Counted from the first letter of the stretch, positions 35,741-45,127 are shown. The stretch is 64,000 nt of DNA from UBA6170 sp034429975 (GCA_034429975.1 DAOUFM010000064.1:62001-126000); one strand, 5' to 3'. Notes: generated by a model not told the origin, from the sequence alone. Numbers and translations are program-made.

Positions 35741-36310
35741 ATGAGTGAAAATCGTCAGAACATCTTAACCACTGCCTGCTTTTTATTTTCACAAAGGGGC
35801 TATGATGCAGTTGGGATCCAGGAAATTGTGGATGAAGTTGGCGTCACCAAACCGTCCCTTTACCATCATTTTGGATCCAAACAGGGGTTGTTGATCGCTA
35901 TCTTTGATGGCTTTCTGCTCCCATTTAACCAATCATTGGCTCAAAAAATCATATATCGGCAGGATCTTCAAACCAACCTCAGAAATATCTTTCAACTTTA
36001 TTTAGATTTCTCGGTCCAAAACCCTCGTTTTTTTCGTTTGTGGGTGGCTGCTCGCCTGTCGCCCGTTGAAAGCACCCCCTATCAGGTTGTCTCTCCGTAT
36101 ACCCAGGACCATCAATCTATTTTCAATCATTTCTTCCAGCAGGTATCTGCGCATCATGGAAATATGCGGGGTCGGGAAAACATTCTGGCTTTTTCCTTTC
36201 AGGGTTTACTTTTCTCTTACACATCCATGGTTTTACAAAGAGAAATAAATTGGAACCCTCAGCAGGTCAATCAGGTCGTTCACCAATACATGCATGGCAT
36301 TTTTTCATAA
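35741..36310 (+). CDS. TetR/AcrR family transcriptional regulator
   Basis: About 189 residues from the ATG at 35741. The N-terminal HTH is classical: ILTTACFLFSQRGYDAVGIQ, VGVTKPSLYHHFGSKQGLL. The ligand domain is unassigned. The same 16-bp palindrome lies before this gene and before the downstream glycosidase, so the protein probably represses both. The ATG at 35741 fits the leaderless promoter, so the 15 extra codons of the longer frame are discarded. Confidence 0.9.
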   Translation: MSENRQNILTTACFLFSQRGYDAVGIQEIVDEVGVTKPSLYHHFGSKQGLLIAIFDGFLLPFNQSLAQKIIYRQDLQTNLRNIFQLYLDFSVQNPRFFRLWVAARLSPVESTPYQVVSPYTQDHQSIFNHFFQQVSAHHGNMRGRENILAFSFQGLLFSYTSMVLQREINWNPQQVNQVVHQYMHGIFS

Positions 36311-36315
36311 TTTTT

Positions 36316-36345
36316 TTGAAAGGATATTATACCAACCGGTATATT
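36316..36345 (+). promoter_or_regulatory. Promoter with second copy of TetR operator before GH13 gene
   Basis: TTGAAA (36316-36321), 18-base spacer, TATATT (36340-36345). TATACCAACCGGTATA at 36328-36343 is the exact reverse complement of the operator before tetR and overlaps the -10. The ATG at 36351 follows only five bases later, indicating a leaderless mRNA. The tetR coding sequence ends at 36310. Confidence 0.82.
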
Positions 36346-36350
36346 TTTCT

Positions 36351-37718
36351 ATGTACAATTCGCCCGAATGGATCTCCACAGCCTTAATTTATCATATCTA
36401 TCCGCTGGGGCTTACTTCAGCGCCTTTTTATAACCAATACGACCAGCCCAGCGAAAATCGATTGGAACAGTTATACCCCTGGCTTGACCATTTGCAATGG
36501 TTGGGGATCAACACAATCTTTCTGGGACCTATCCTGCAGTCCAGATCGCATGGTTATGATGTGGTTGACTATTTCCATATTGATCGCCGTCTGGGCGATA
36601 ACCATACCTTCAAATTTTTTTCAGAAGCCGTTCACCAGCGCGGTATGCGAATTGTTTTGGATGCAGTGTTTAATCACAGCAGCAGGGATTTTTTTGCTTT
36701 TCAGGATCTTCTGAAAAACGAGCAGAACTCTGGGTATAAAGATTGGTACGACGGCGTCCAGTTTGGTCAGTCAAGCCCGGCTGGAGATTCGTTTACCTAT
36801 TATACCTGGGACGGATATACCGATTTACCCAAATTTAACCTGTCAAACCCGGACGTGGTTGAACATCTTTTCCAGGCAGTCCGCTATTGGATGGAGGAAT
36901 GGCAAATTGATGGTCTACGGTTAGACGCGGCTGACAATCTCCGCCTGGATTTTCTGAAGAGATTGCGTAAAATGACGTCAGCCAGGCGCGAAGATTTTTG
37001 GTTAATGGGTGAGGTAGTGCATGGGCAATATCAACAATGGGCGAACCCCCAGCAACTCCACAGCACTACCAATTATGAAGCATATAAAGGCTTATATTCA
37101 AGTTTCAATGATGGAAATTTTTTTGAGATCGCTCACTCGCTGGAACGCCAATTTGGGGCAGGAGGATTATACCGTGATCTTCAACTCTATAATTTTGTTG
37201 ACAATCATGATGTCAATCGCATTATCGATCAGATTAAGAACAAAAAGCATCTCTATCTGGTCTATGCTCTGCTATTCTGTATGCCTGGCATCCCATCCAT
37301 TTATTATGGCAGTGAGTGGGGATTACACGGTGTGCGCTCTGCCCACAGTGATCACGCGCTAAGACCTGCTATCCATTTACACCAAATGATAAATCAGGCT
37401 CCTGAGAAAGATTTACCGCAATTTATCCAAAACCTGGCCAAATTTCGGGCTGAAAACCCGGCTCTTCAGAGAGGGAGTTATTACCCGGCTTTTATCCAAT
37501 CACGCCAATTTGGTTTTTGGAGAGAATTCGAGAATAATAAAGTACTTGTTTTGATAAATGCCGGTACAGAACCTTTTCCAACCAATCCAATCAACATCCC
37601 GGAGATCACCAAAAAGGTCACGGTCTTTGATAGACGAACCAATTTCGAAATAATCGAATCATCCATTCATGCGGAAATTCCACCTGAATGGCTGGCAATA
37701 TTTACATTTAATTGTTAG
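36351..37718 (+). CDS. GH13 family alpha-glycosidase (alpha-amylase type)
   Basis: About 455 residues, cytoplasmic (no signal peptide). Four GH13 regions are intact: DAVFNHSS, DGLRLDAAD with the nucleophile Asp, MGEVVHG with the acid Glu, and FVDNHDVNR. A short C-terminal beta domain follows. It likely cleaves alpha-glucosidic bonds in maltodextrin-like sugars, possibly maltodextrin glucosidase/neopullulanase-like. The ATG at 36351 is chosen from the promoter geometry. The upstream TetR operator suggests sugar- or metabolite-responsive expression. Confidence 0.9.
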   Translation: MYNSPEWISTALIYHIYPLGLTSAPFYNQYDQPSENRLEQLYPWLDHLQWLGINTIFLGPILQSRSHGYDVVDYFHIDRRLGDNHTFKFFSEAVHQRGMRIVLDAVFNHSSRDFFAFQDLLKNEQNSGYKDWYDGVQFGQSSPAGDSFTYYTWDGYTDLPKFNLSNPDVVEHLFQAVRYWMEEWQIDGLRLDAADNLRLDFLKRLRKMTSARREDFWLMGEVVHGQYQQWANPQQLHSTTNYEAYKGLYSSFNDGNFFEIAHSLERQFGAGGLYRDLQLYNFVDNHDVNRIIDQIKNKKHLYLVYALLFCMPGIPSIYYGSEWGLHGVRSAHSDHALRPAIHLHQMINQAPEKDLPQFIQNLAKFRAENPALQRGSYYPAFIQSRQFGFWREFENNKVLVLINAGTEPFPTNPINIPEITKKVTVFDRRTNFEIIESSIHAEIPPEWLAIFTFNC

Positions 37719-37724
37719 GAAACT

Positions 37725-38315
37725 CTAACTATGAAAAAAAGAAAGGTATAGCAGAAACACCCCAATGAGGGTCAGTAAGCCAATAAAGGTATAAATCACC
37801 AAATTAATAGTTTGTTTTTGTTTGGCTTTCTTGACCGCAACAGCGTCTTTAATAATATCTTCGATGGTAAATCGACTTAGTTTCATCCCTTTCGAAAGCA
37901 TTTCTGTCACATATTCGGGAGATTTTCCTTCGGAAATTAATCCTCGCGCCATTCGAACGGCTTGGGCTCGTAATGGATTTGATTGGGGAACCCCAATCGC
38001 TTTATTTACATTGGGTTGATCCACCCCATTGCGGTTACTATTCATCCGATAATCATGTAAGGCTTTCCCAATTTGAGCTCTGGATAGCCACAATCCGACC
38101 AGATTATTGGGGAAATTGATCGGCGTTTCAATAAACATGAGATGGTCGGTGTTTGGAGCAGATTTAAATTTAACCCCACATACCGGGCAGGTTAAATACT
38201 GTTCGGTATTTTCTGTTTCAAAAACTTGAAGAAAATCTGTCTGACAGACTGGGCAGCGTGTGTTTTTTTGTAATCCAACCATAACCTGTTGTGTGGAATA
38301 ATCCATAATTTCCAA
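37725..38315 (-). CDS. Zinc-ribbon protein with C-terminal membrane anchor
   Basis: 196 residues. Zinc ribbon CPVC...CPVCG (residues ~21-46), a middle region with a short-helix motif ARGLISEGKSPEYVTEMLSKG, and a tail-anchor helix (LVIYTFIGLLTLIGVFLLYL). No known family is recognised. It is the last gene before a long gap to degV. Convergent with the glycosidase gene, six bases apart. Third membrane protein in the window with a zinc ribbon. Confidence 0.7.
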   Translation of the reverse strand: MEIMDYSTQQVMVGLQKNTRCPVCQTDFLQVFETENTEQYLTCPVCGVKFKSAPNTDHLMFIETPINFPNNLVGLWLSRAQIGKALHDYRMNSNRNGVDQPNVNKAIGVPQSNPLRAQAVRMARGLISEGKSPEYVTEMLSKGMKLSRFTIEDIIKDAVAVKKAKQKQTINLVIYTFIGLLTLIGVFLLYLSFFHS

Positions 38316-38420
38316 CCTGATATAAAGCTATTATAGAGGAAAAAATAATTAAATTGTATGTCAATTTGGTTACAATTTTGTTACTTTTTCATAACCGGTT
38401 TATAACCAATTGACTTTTCT

Positions 38421-39266
38421 TCAACCAGCCATATACGCAATCGAGAGTGTCCCCGGACCAACATGCGCTCCAATTACCGGGCTGACATGGGTAAGAATCG
38501 CCTCATCCGCTCCTAAAGATTCTTTTAATTCATCTAATAATGCTTGTGCTGCATCATGTTCTAAAGCATGAAAAACAGAAATTCGTAACGGTCTCCTCCC
38601 ATCAATTCCTTTTTCTACCAGGCTTATCATCCGTTTTATGGCTTTCTTTTTCGAAATCACACTTTCTACCAGTTCAATTTTTCCATCACGAATTTCTAAA
38701 ATCGGTTTAATGTTGAGGGCGGTTCCCAATAATCGCTTAGCACTATTGATCCGACCACCAGCAGCCAGATATTTCAATGTGTCAACCGTGAAATAAACTC
38801 CTATTTTTGAATAAGCATCCTCAGCAATTTGGACACATTCATCCAGGCTGGCTCCTTTTTTCGCCGCTCGCGCTGCTGCCAGCACTTGAAATCCAAGCGC
38901 CATAGATACCAGTTTGGTATCCACAACTGCGACCGGCTTTCCTTCAAAAGATTTTTGGGCTTGTACAGCTGAATCATAAGATCCGGAGATTCCTTTGGAA
39001 ATACCCAAATTTAGCACCTCATACCCTTGATCTAAAAGTTCTTGAAACATTTCACGGTATTGGTGCACGGTTACCTGGCTGGTCTGCGGCAAACTATCGC
39101 TGACGGATAAACGCATATAAAACTCATCTGGTGAAATATCCACCCCATCGCGATAAGGTTTTCCTTCCCAAATCAAAGTCAGGGGCAAAATTGATATTGG
39201 ATATTGTTCCATTAATTCTTGCGGCAGATAAGCTGTGCTATCCGTGAGAATCATTACATTCGCCAT
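38421..39266 (-). CDS. DegV family fatty-acid-binding protein
   Basis: About 281 residues. MILTDSTAYLP, the fatty-acid head-group contact region SQVTVHQYREMF, LGISKGISGSYDSAVQA and AAGGRINSAKRLLG are DegV hallmarks. DegV/FakB proteins bind fatty acids and pass them to the kinase FakA. No FakA is seen here. The ATG at 39266 has GGAGGG upstream; the longer frame is unlikely. Confidence 0.93.
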   Translation of the reverse strand: MANVMILTDSTAYLPQELMEQYPISILPLTLIWEGKPYRDGVDISPDEFYMRLSVSDSLPQTSQVTVHQYREMFQELLDQGYEVLNLGISKGISGSYDSAVQAQKSFEGKPVAVVDTKLVSMALGFQVLAAARAAKKGASLDECVQIAEDAYSKIGVYFTVDTLKYLAAGGRINSAKRLLGTALNIKPILEIRDGKIELVESVISKKKAIKRMISLVEKGIDGRRPLRISVFHALEHDAAQALLDELKESLGADEAILTHVSPVIGAHVGPGTLSIAYMAG

Positions 39267-39700
39267 GATATTCCCTCCAACTTTTTTATCTAGTATAACT
39301 GAAAATTTCAAAACAAAATTCGATTTTTAAAAAACTTAAATTTTTAGCGCGAGTTTCCTAAAAAATAAAATATTTCAAATCATCCTTTTGTAACAAACTA
39401 ACTCCGAAACCCATTAAAAATTTTTTGTTTATAGGGTTTGTAGAATCTATCACAATGATCTTTTTATATCTGGATTCCAGCGAAAATTTCAATTTCTTGC
39501 GATTTTTTACAACAAATTCATGATTTTACGCGTGATTCTAATATAAATTTAATCTAATGTTATTATGATAAATATTATCCAATTTAGTTGGATTAAATGA
39601 AGGGCAAATTGCCTAAAGTTATAAAAAAATTGTACAAAAACTTACACTGACTCCAGGACTCAAGACAAAGTTCTGATCAAAAACAAAAAAGGAGCAGAAA
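39267..39700 (+). promoter_or_regulatory. AT-rich regulatory region before CarH-like gene
   Basis: 434-bp gap with no ORF. Candidate operator units are TTTTACA (39505-39511) and TTTTACG (39524-39530), and two TACA elements spaced 10 bp apart at 39633-39636 and 39643-39646 in TTGTACAAAAACTTACA. TACA-type repeats about one helical turn apart resemble sites described for CarH/LitR regulators, an inference. AAGGAG precedes the ATG at 39701. No tRNA or terminator is evident. Confidence 0.4.
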
Positions 39701-40660
39701 ATGACAACAATAAACGATTTCTCCGACGAACCCCGTTACACGATTAAATCCGTGAGCGTGCAAACAGGAATTCGACCTGTAACCCTAAGAGCCTGGGAAC
39801 GCCGGCATGATTTACTAAGCCCCCATCGTTCAGAAAACCGTTACCGTTTATATTCAGAAAGAGATATAGCCATCTTACGCTGGATCAAATCCCGTGTAGA
39901 TGAAGGCATTTCCATCAGCAATGCGGTTTTAGAATTACGACAAATGAATCGCAATGGCGTCTGGCCGGATGCAGTTCCTTCCGTTCCAACCCGCACATTA
40001 ATCGCCCCAAAAGCGACTCCTGAAACTTATACCCATTGGCTTTATGACGCCTTAATTAAACACAATGAAGAACAAGCTGGTGAAATCATTCGTGATTTAC
40101 ATGCCAGCTATGACTTGATGACGATTTTTACCCGCGTATTAACCCCAACGCTGATCGCCATTGGAGATGCCTGGTACCGCGGTGAGATTCGAATTACAAC
40201 CGAGCATTACGCCTCAAATTTCCTGCGTGGACGATTGATGTCCTTATTGCAGGCTTACCCCACCCGCCGGAACGCTCCTTATATCCAGCTAGGCTGTGCT
40301 CCTACAGAACAACATGAACTTGGCAGCTTAATGATGGCTGTCTTGCTGCGTAGTGAAGGCTACCGGGTTGAGTATCTCGGCCCAGATTTACCAATTGAGG
40401 ATCTGGTGGATTATGCCAGCTATGAATTCCCGAACCTGATTGTATTAACCGCTTCAACCGATTTGGCAGCCTATGAAATGCGTAGATTAAAAGAAAAATT
40501 AGATACCATTAATCCCGCCCCGCTTCTGGCCTACGCTGGCAGCGCATTTGATGGCAACCAGCGGGTACAGGATATGGTGCCTGGTCATTATATTGGACGC
40601 ACTTTTGAAGAAGGTTTGCTATCCATCAAAGAATTGATTAAAGAAAAAGAACTTGCCTGA
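39701..40660 (+). CDS. MerR-type regulator with B12-binding domain (CarH/LitR-like)
   Basis: 319 residues. MerR HTH at ~12-80 (VQTGIRPVTLRAWERRHDLL, NRYRLYSERDI), helical cap domain with the W-x9-EH signature (AWYRGEIRITTEH), then a cobalamin-binding Rossmann domain with the ExHxxG variant (EQHELGS). This signature defines the light-sensing AdoCbl group (CarH) rather than methionine-synthase-like proteins. It should repress in the dark and release DNA in light. No carotenoid genes are adjacent, so the regulon is unknown. A strong terminator follows. Confidence 0.9.
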   Translation: MTTINDFSDEPRYTIKSVSVQTGIRPVTLRAWERRHDLLSPHRSENRYRLYSERDIAILRWIKSRVDEGISISNAVLELRQMNRNGVWPDAVPSVPTRTLIAPKATPETYTHWLYDALIKHNEEQAGEIIRDLHASYDLMTIFTRVLTPTLIAIGDAWYRGEIRITTEHYASNFLRGRLMSLLQAYPTRRNAPYIQLGCAPTEQHELGSLMMAVLLRSEGYRVEYLGPDLPIEDLVDYASYEFPNLIVLTASTDLAAYEMRRLKEKLDTINPAPLLAYAGSAFDGNQRVQDMVPGHYIGRTFEEGLLSIKELIKEKELA

Positions 40661-40683
40661 TTTCCGGCACACTCCTTTCAAAT

Positions 40684-40720
40684 CACAAGGTTTGTCGAAA
40701 CATGACAAACCTTGTGGCGT
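40684..40720 (+). terminator. Rho-independent terminator
   Basis: 13-bp perfect stem CACAAGGTTTGTC / GACAAACCTTGTG with a seven-base loop (40684-40716). The downstream T run is short, so it may also act as an mRNA-end stabiliser. Confidence 0.75.
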
Positions 40721-40826
40721 TTAATCTAAATAACCACTAATTTTCTTTTTTTGTTGCTTAAATCCATTTTTGCGGCATGGCTGCATTTATCAAAAAACCG
40801 GGTATCATAAACGCAGAGAAAATCTC

Positions 40827-42086
40827 ATGCCAAGAAATCAACTAAAAACAACCCCGCGGATTGCCGTTATAGGGGGCGGGCCGGCAGGCCTGATCGCTGC
40901 AGAACAGCTTGCAGCTTCAGGAATGCAGGTTTCTGTTTTTGATGGGAAACCCTCTGTATTGCGCAAATTTCTGGTAGCTGGGAAAGGTGGGTTGAATATC
41001 TCCAGAAATGAGGATTTTCAGCTTTTTTTATCTCACTATGGAGACCGGGTAGAAAACCTTAAACCATTCTTAAAAAAGTTTGGGCCAAATGAGTTACTTA
41101 AATGGTTTGATGAATTGGGTTTTCCACCTTTTCTGGGCAGTTCTGGAAAAGTATTTCCACGGGGGATGCAAGCTGTTTCTGTTCGAAAAGCATGGATCAA
41201 ACGTCTGATTTCAATTGGAGTAAGTTTTCATCTGAATCAGCGCTGGCTTGGTTGGAACACTAACAATGAATTAATATTTCAGGCAAAAGATGGGAATACC
41301 ATAAACCTTCAGGCGGATGCAACCATACTGGCTTTAGGGGGGGCGAGCTGGCCAAAAACTGGTAGTGACGGACTTTGGGCGGAAATTCTCCAAAGCAAAG
41401 GCGTGAAGGTTGCCCCTTTTAAACCGTCCAATTGTGGTTTTAACGTTCAATGGAGCGCTATTTTCCAGGATCGCTTTCAAGGAAAACCCGTTAAATCAAC
41501 CATCCTTTCATTCCAACCAACCGCCGGTGCAAAAATGCAGCGAACGGGCGAATTTATCATCACAAACTATGGTGTTGAAGGCAGTTTGATTTATTATTTT
41601 TCTGCACTCCTCCGGGAAGAACTCCAAACCCATCACGCTGCAGTTATCCATCTCGATCTCATGCCCAATTGGACCGCCAGTCAGTTACAGACCAAACTCT
41701 CCAGACATCAGGGGTCACGCTCCCTGTCATCCCATCTTAAAAAGAGCATCGGATTGGAGGGCGTCAAAGCAGGTTTGGTTTGGGAATTCTTGCCTCGTAC
41801 AGTAATTTCTAATCCGGAAGCCTTATCTTCCACAATAAAAGCAATCCCTGTTCCACTCATTTCCCCCCGCCCACTTGAGGAAGCGATCAGCTCGGCTGGG
41901 GGGATTCGCTTTGAAGATTTATCAGAAGATCTAATGATTAAATCTTTACCCGGTGTTTTCTGTGCCGGGGAAATGCTGGATTGGGAAGCCCCCACCGGTG
42001 GATATTTGTTAACAGCCTGTTTCTCAACCGGAAAAGCGGCTGCGGATGGTGTGAAAAACTGGATCAACCAGAAGAATATACGCTGA
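40827..42086 (+). CDS. HI0933/YhiN-family FAD-dependent oxidoreductase (TIGR03862-like)
   Basis: About 419 residues. N-terminal Rossmann dinucleotide site IAVIGGGPAGLIAAEQ, then KFLVAGKGGLNISRNE and GSSGKVFPRGMQA, which are typical of HI0933-like flavoproteins. The C-terminal FAD contact GGIRFEDL...FCAGEMLDWEAPTGGYLL is also seen. Substrate unknown. The ATG at 40827 is chosen because the segment from the earlier ATG shows no conserved residues. Confidence 0.88.
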   Translation: MPRNQLKTTPRIAVIGGGPAGLIAAEQLAASGMQVSVFDGKPSVLRKFLVAGKGGLNISRNEDFQLFLSHYGDRVENLKPFLKKFGPNELLKWFDELGFPPFLGSSGKVFPRGMQAVSVRKAWIKRLISIGVSFHLNQRWLGWNTNNELIFQAKDGNTINLQADATILALGGASWPKTGSDGLWAEILQSKGVKVAPFKPSNCGFNVQWSAIFQDRFQGKPVKSTILSFQPTAGAKMQRTGEFIITNYGVEGSLIYYFSALLREELQTHHAAVIHLDLMPNWTASQLQTKLSRHQGSRSLSSHLKKSIGLEGVKAGLVWEFLPRTVISNPEALSSTIKAIPVPLISPRPLEEAISSAGGIRFEDLSEDLMIKSLPGVFCAGEMLDWEAPTGGYLLTACFSTGKAAADGVKNWINQKNIR

Positions 42087-42216
42087 TCTGTACATACTCT
42101 ATCTTCCATTTTCTGAAAACTCATATAAAATATTCCATAAAGAATGGCATTTACCCGTCAACGAAACAATTTTGACGGTTGAATGACTATCAGTGTTTGG
42201 TCTCAAGGAGTGGATG

Positions 42217-42648
42217 ATGTTAAAAGAATTTAAAGAATTTGCGATGCGCGGCAGTGTCATTGATTTAGCGATTGGTGTCATTATTGGCGGTGTATTTGGA
42301 AAAATTGTCTCTTCTTTTGTAGATGATATTGCTATGCCTTTGATTGGTTTACTGCTGGGAAAGATCAATTTTTCAAACTTGTTCATTAACCTCGGGTCTG
42401 AAAAATATGCGACCCTGGCCGCCGCCCAGGCAGCCGGAGCTCCGACCCTGAATTATGGTGTCTTTATTAATACCGTTGTTGATTTTCTCATTGTGGCTTT
42501 TGTAATTTTTCTGGTGGTGAAAGGGATTAATAAAATGCATAAACCAGCGCCTGCAGCCGCGCCCACAACCAAAAATTGCCCTTTTTGTGCCACTGTAATT
42601 CCCCTGGATGCAAAACGCTGCCCAAATTGTACATCGCAATTGGATTAA
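42217..42648 (+). CDS. mscL: MscL mechanosensitive channel with C-terminal zinc ribbon
   Basis: About 143 residues. The start LKEFKEFAMRGSVIDLAIGV is the MscL N-terminal amphipathic helix and TM1; TM2 is VVDFLIVAFVIFLVVKGIN. After a Pro/Ala linker the tail adds CPFC...CPNC, a zinc ribbon absent from classical MscL (about 136 residues, ending in a cytoplasmic helix bundle). The ATG at 42217 has AAGGAG six bases upstream; the GTG at 42193 is too early. It releases solutes during hypo-osmotic shock; the ribbon replaces or caps the usual C-terminal bundle. Confidence 0.92.
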   Translation: MLKEFKEFAMRGSVIDLAIGVIIGGVFGKIVSSFVDDIAMPLIGLLLGKINFSNLFINLGSEKYATLAAAQAAGAPTLNYGVFINTVVDFLIVAFVIFLVVKGINKMHKPAPAAAPTTKNCPFCATVIPLDAKRCPNCTSQLD

Positions 42649-42703
42649 TTTTTAAAAATAATTGTCTTTAAAAAACCCTTTTGCATTGCCCGGCAAAGGT
42701 CTT

Positions 42704-43420
42704 TTACTGTTTCGAATTTAATTTACTCAACACATCCGGCAAAGATCGGATAGATTGAATCTCAACAAACCGATCTGAATCTGTCTGCGGGTTTTCCACC
42801 ATTTCATGCGCCCATGTGAGTTGGTGCGGCACATAAACGCCAAAACCGCCCAGTTTTACAACTGGAAGCACATCCGATTTAAGTGAATTTCCAACCATCA
42901 TGAATTCAGATGACTGAATCCGATAGCTTTGCAGGATACGTTCATAAATATGATCAACCTTGTTGCTGACCACTTCGAATGCTTTGAAATAGCCGCTCAA
43001 ATTGGAGGAGGTAAGTTTTCTTTCCTGATCCAATAAATCGCCTTTGGTAATAACCATGAGCTGATAGTTATGTTGCAGTTCATTAATTACTTCCAGCACC
43101 CCAGGGAGCAATTCAGTCGGTTGAGCTAACATCCGTCGCAGATGTTGGATGATCTGAGAAACCTCCCGACTACCCACCTGCCCGGCGCTCAATTGAATTG
43201 CGGTTTCAATCATGGAGATACCGAAGGCTTTGATACCATAACCATACCAGGGCAAGTTGGCTGTTTCATTGCTTAATAATGTATCATCTACCACTTCAGC
43301 CGGCTGGAATGGCGCCAACAATTCAGCCAACAGCCTTTGCCCCTCATGATAATACTTTTCATTCTCCCACAGGGTATCATCTGCATCAAACGCAATCCAT
43401 CTGATCATCTTTAATTCCAT
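42704..43420 (-). CDS. HAD family hydrolase
   Basis: 238 residues. HAD motif I DADDTLWEN (Asp nucleophile), motif II Thr in VITKGDLLD, motif III Lys region LSGYFKAFEVVSNKVD, and motif IV MVGNSLKSDV are in order. A helical C1 cap lies between motifs I and II. Phosphatase substrate unknown. Same strand as and downstream of the DEAD-box gene. Confidence 0.9.
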   Translation of the reverse strand: MELKMIRWIAFDADDTLWENEKYYHEGQRLLAELLAPFQPAEVVDDTLLSNETANLPWYGYGIKAFGISMIETAIQLSAGQVGSREVSQIIQHLRRMLAQPTELLPGVLEVINELQHNYQLMVITKGDLLDQERKLTSSNLSGYFKAFEVVSNKVDHIYERILQSYRIQSSEFMMVGNSLKSDVLPVVKLGGFGVYVPHQLTWAHEMVENPQTDSDRFVEIQSIRSLPDVLSKLNSKQ

Positions 43421-43459
43421 TCAGAGTTTTATTTATTAATTATATAAAGAATTAAAGAA

Positions 43460-45127
43460 TTAGCCTTGGCGTTTTAATCTGGCTGGTTTGCCGTTAAATT
43501 CCAAACGTTTCAATTTGTTAATGACCTGGTCAACATACTGCTCAGAAACGTCCACAAAGGTCTCATGTTGATGAATGGTGATCGCCCCAACTGCTTTTCC
43601 GGGAATTTTTGCTTCATTGGCTATCGCCCCTACGACCATGGTGGGGCGGATCTGTTCCGCTTTACCCAATCCAAAGGATAAGCGTACCATGCCCGGCTCG
43701 TGACTTTTCTTACGATTACCTTTTGAACGACCAGCATGCTCAAATCGAAAGGGCTCACTCGCCTGCGTCTTGACTGCTTTTCGGTTTCTACCTTTCTTTT
43801 GGGCAGCTTCCACACTCCCTACCGGCAGAATACGAACATATTTTTTGTGTTCTTTCAATAATTTCAACGCATAACCAGCTATCAAGGCAGGATCATGCCC
43901 TTCCTCGATTAACTTGTTCACCAATTCCATTTCTTTCGGTGGTTTTTCAGCAGTCAAACCCTCAACAACCAGGCTTTCAAATTCCAGTCGCCTTTTTGCG
44001 ATGATATCCTGCTCGGAAGGGACTTTCTCAACCAACATGGGTTGTTGAGTGACTTTTTCAAACCGGCGAATCCGAAACAACTCGTTACCAGGGATCAGTG
44101 AGATCGCCACACCTTTTGCACCTGCACGTCCAGTCCGTCCTATTCGATGGATGTAATCTTCAGCTTCAAATGGAATATCGAAATTAAAAACATGCGATAC
44201 ACCTTGAATATCCAACCCTCTGGCAGCCACGTCGGTTGCCACCAGCACCCTGGTTAAACCTTTTCGAAAACGCTCTAGTGCGACTTCACGCGCTGATTGG
44301 GCTAAATCGCCATGCAGGGCTTCTGCGGAATAATGGGCTGCTAATAATTGATCGCACAATTCGGCAGCTCGAACCTTGGTGCGCGTGAAAATCAAAGCAT
44401 TGGTCACCGGTTCGAATTCTAACAAGCGTAACAAGGCTGCAAATTTATCTTTTTCATGTACCAAATAAATGCGCTGCTCGGTGTTTTCCACGGTCAGTGT
44501 TTTGCTGGCGATGATAATTTCTTCCGGTTGGTTTAAATATCGGCTGGATAATTTTCGGATCTCAACCGGCAATGTGGCTGAGAAAAGTGCTTTTTGGCAA
44601 TCATACGGAGCATAAGCCAGAATCGCTTCTACTTCTTCAATGAAACCCATTTTTAACATCTCGTCGGCTTCATCCAGCACCCAGAATTGCACATTGGATA
44701 AATCGAGCGCATTTTTTTTCTGGATAAGGTCCATCACCCGCCCGGGTGTACCCACTACAATCTGGACTCCTTCTGATAGCATCTGCAGTTGCTTCCCATA
44801 AGGAGCTCCGCCATAAACAGCTAATATTTTGATGTTCATAAATTTTGCAAAAGCTTCAACGGCTTTCGAAACCTGCAGCGCCAACTCTCGCGTCGGGGTT
44901 AGGACAAAACCCTGGACAGCTTTCAAATGTGGATCAATCTTTTGTAGCATTGGCAAACCAAAAGCTGCTGTTTTTCCAGTACCGGTTTGGGCCTGACCGA
45001 GTACATCCTTTCCGGATAATAGAGCCGGAATGGCTTGTTCCTGTATCTCAGTTGGCTGTTCATACGCCAGTTCCTGGATCGCCTGGTTTAATTCGGGTTT
45101 TAAATTTAACGTTTCAAACAAACTCAT
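43460..45127 (-). CDS. DEAD-box RNA helicase with DbpA RNA-binding domain
   Basis: About 555 residues. Q motif, AQTGTGKTAAFG (Walker A), VLDEADEM, SATLP, and HRIGRTGRAG are all present in two RecA-like domains (1-370). A central basic region with Arg/Lys-rich KKGRNRKAVKT precedes a C-terminal DbpA-type RRM (ITIHQHETFVDVSEQY). It resembles CsdA/DeaD/CshA proteins that remodel RNA in cold or ribosome assembly. The start at 45127 (MSLFETLNL) is favoured. Its leader carries a terminator-like hairpin. Confidence 0.93.
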   Translation of the reverse strand: MSLFETLNLKPELNQAIQELAYEQPTEIQEQAIPALLSGKDVLGQAQTGTGKTAAFGLPMLQKIDPHLKAVQGFVLTPTRELALQVSKAVEAFAKFMNIKILAVYGGAPYGKQLQMLSEGVQIVVGTPGRVMDLIQKKNALDLSNVQFWVLDEADEMLKMGFIEEVEAILAYAPYDCQKALFSATLPVEIRKLSSRYLNQPEEIIIASKTLTVENTEQRIYLVHEKDKFAALLRLLEFEPVTNALIFTRTKVRAAELCDQLLAAHYSAEALHGDLAQSAREVALERFRKGLTRVLVATDVAARGLDIQGVSHVFNFDIPFEAEDYIHRIGRTGRAGAKGVAISLIPGNELFRIRRFEKVTQQPMLVEKVPSEQDIIAKRRLEFESLVVEGLTAEKPPKEMELVNKLIEEGHDPALIAGYALKLLKEHKKYVRILPVGSVEAAQKKGRNRKAVKTQASEPFRFEHAGRSKGNRKKSHEPGMVRLSFGLGKAEQIRPTMVVGAIANEAKIPGKAVGAITIHQHETFVDVSEQYVDQVINKLKRLEFNGKPARLKRQG

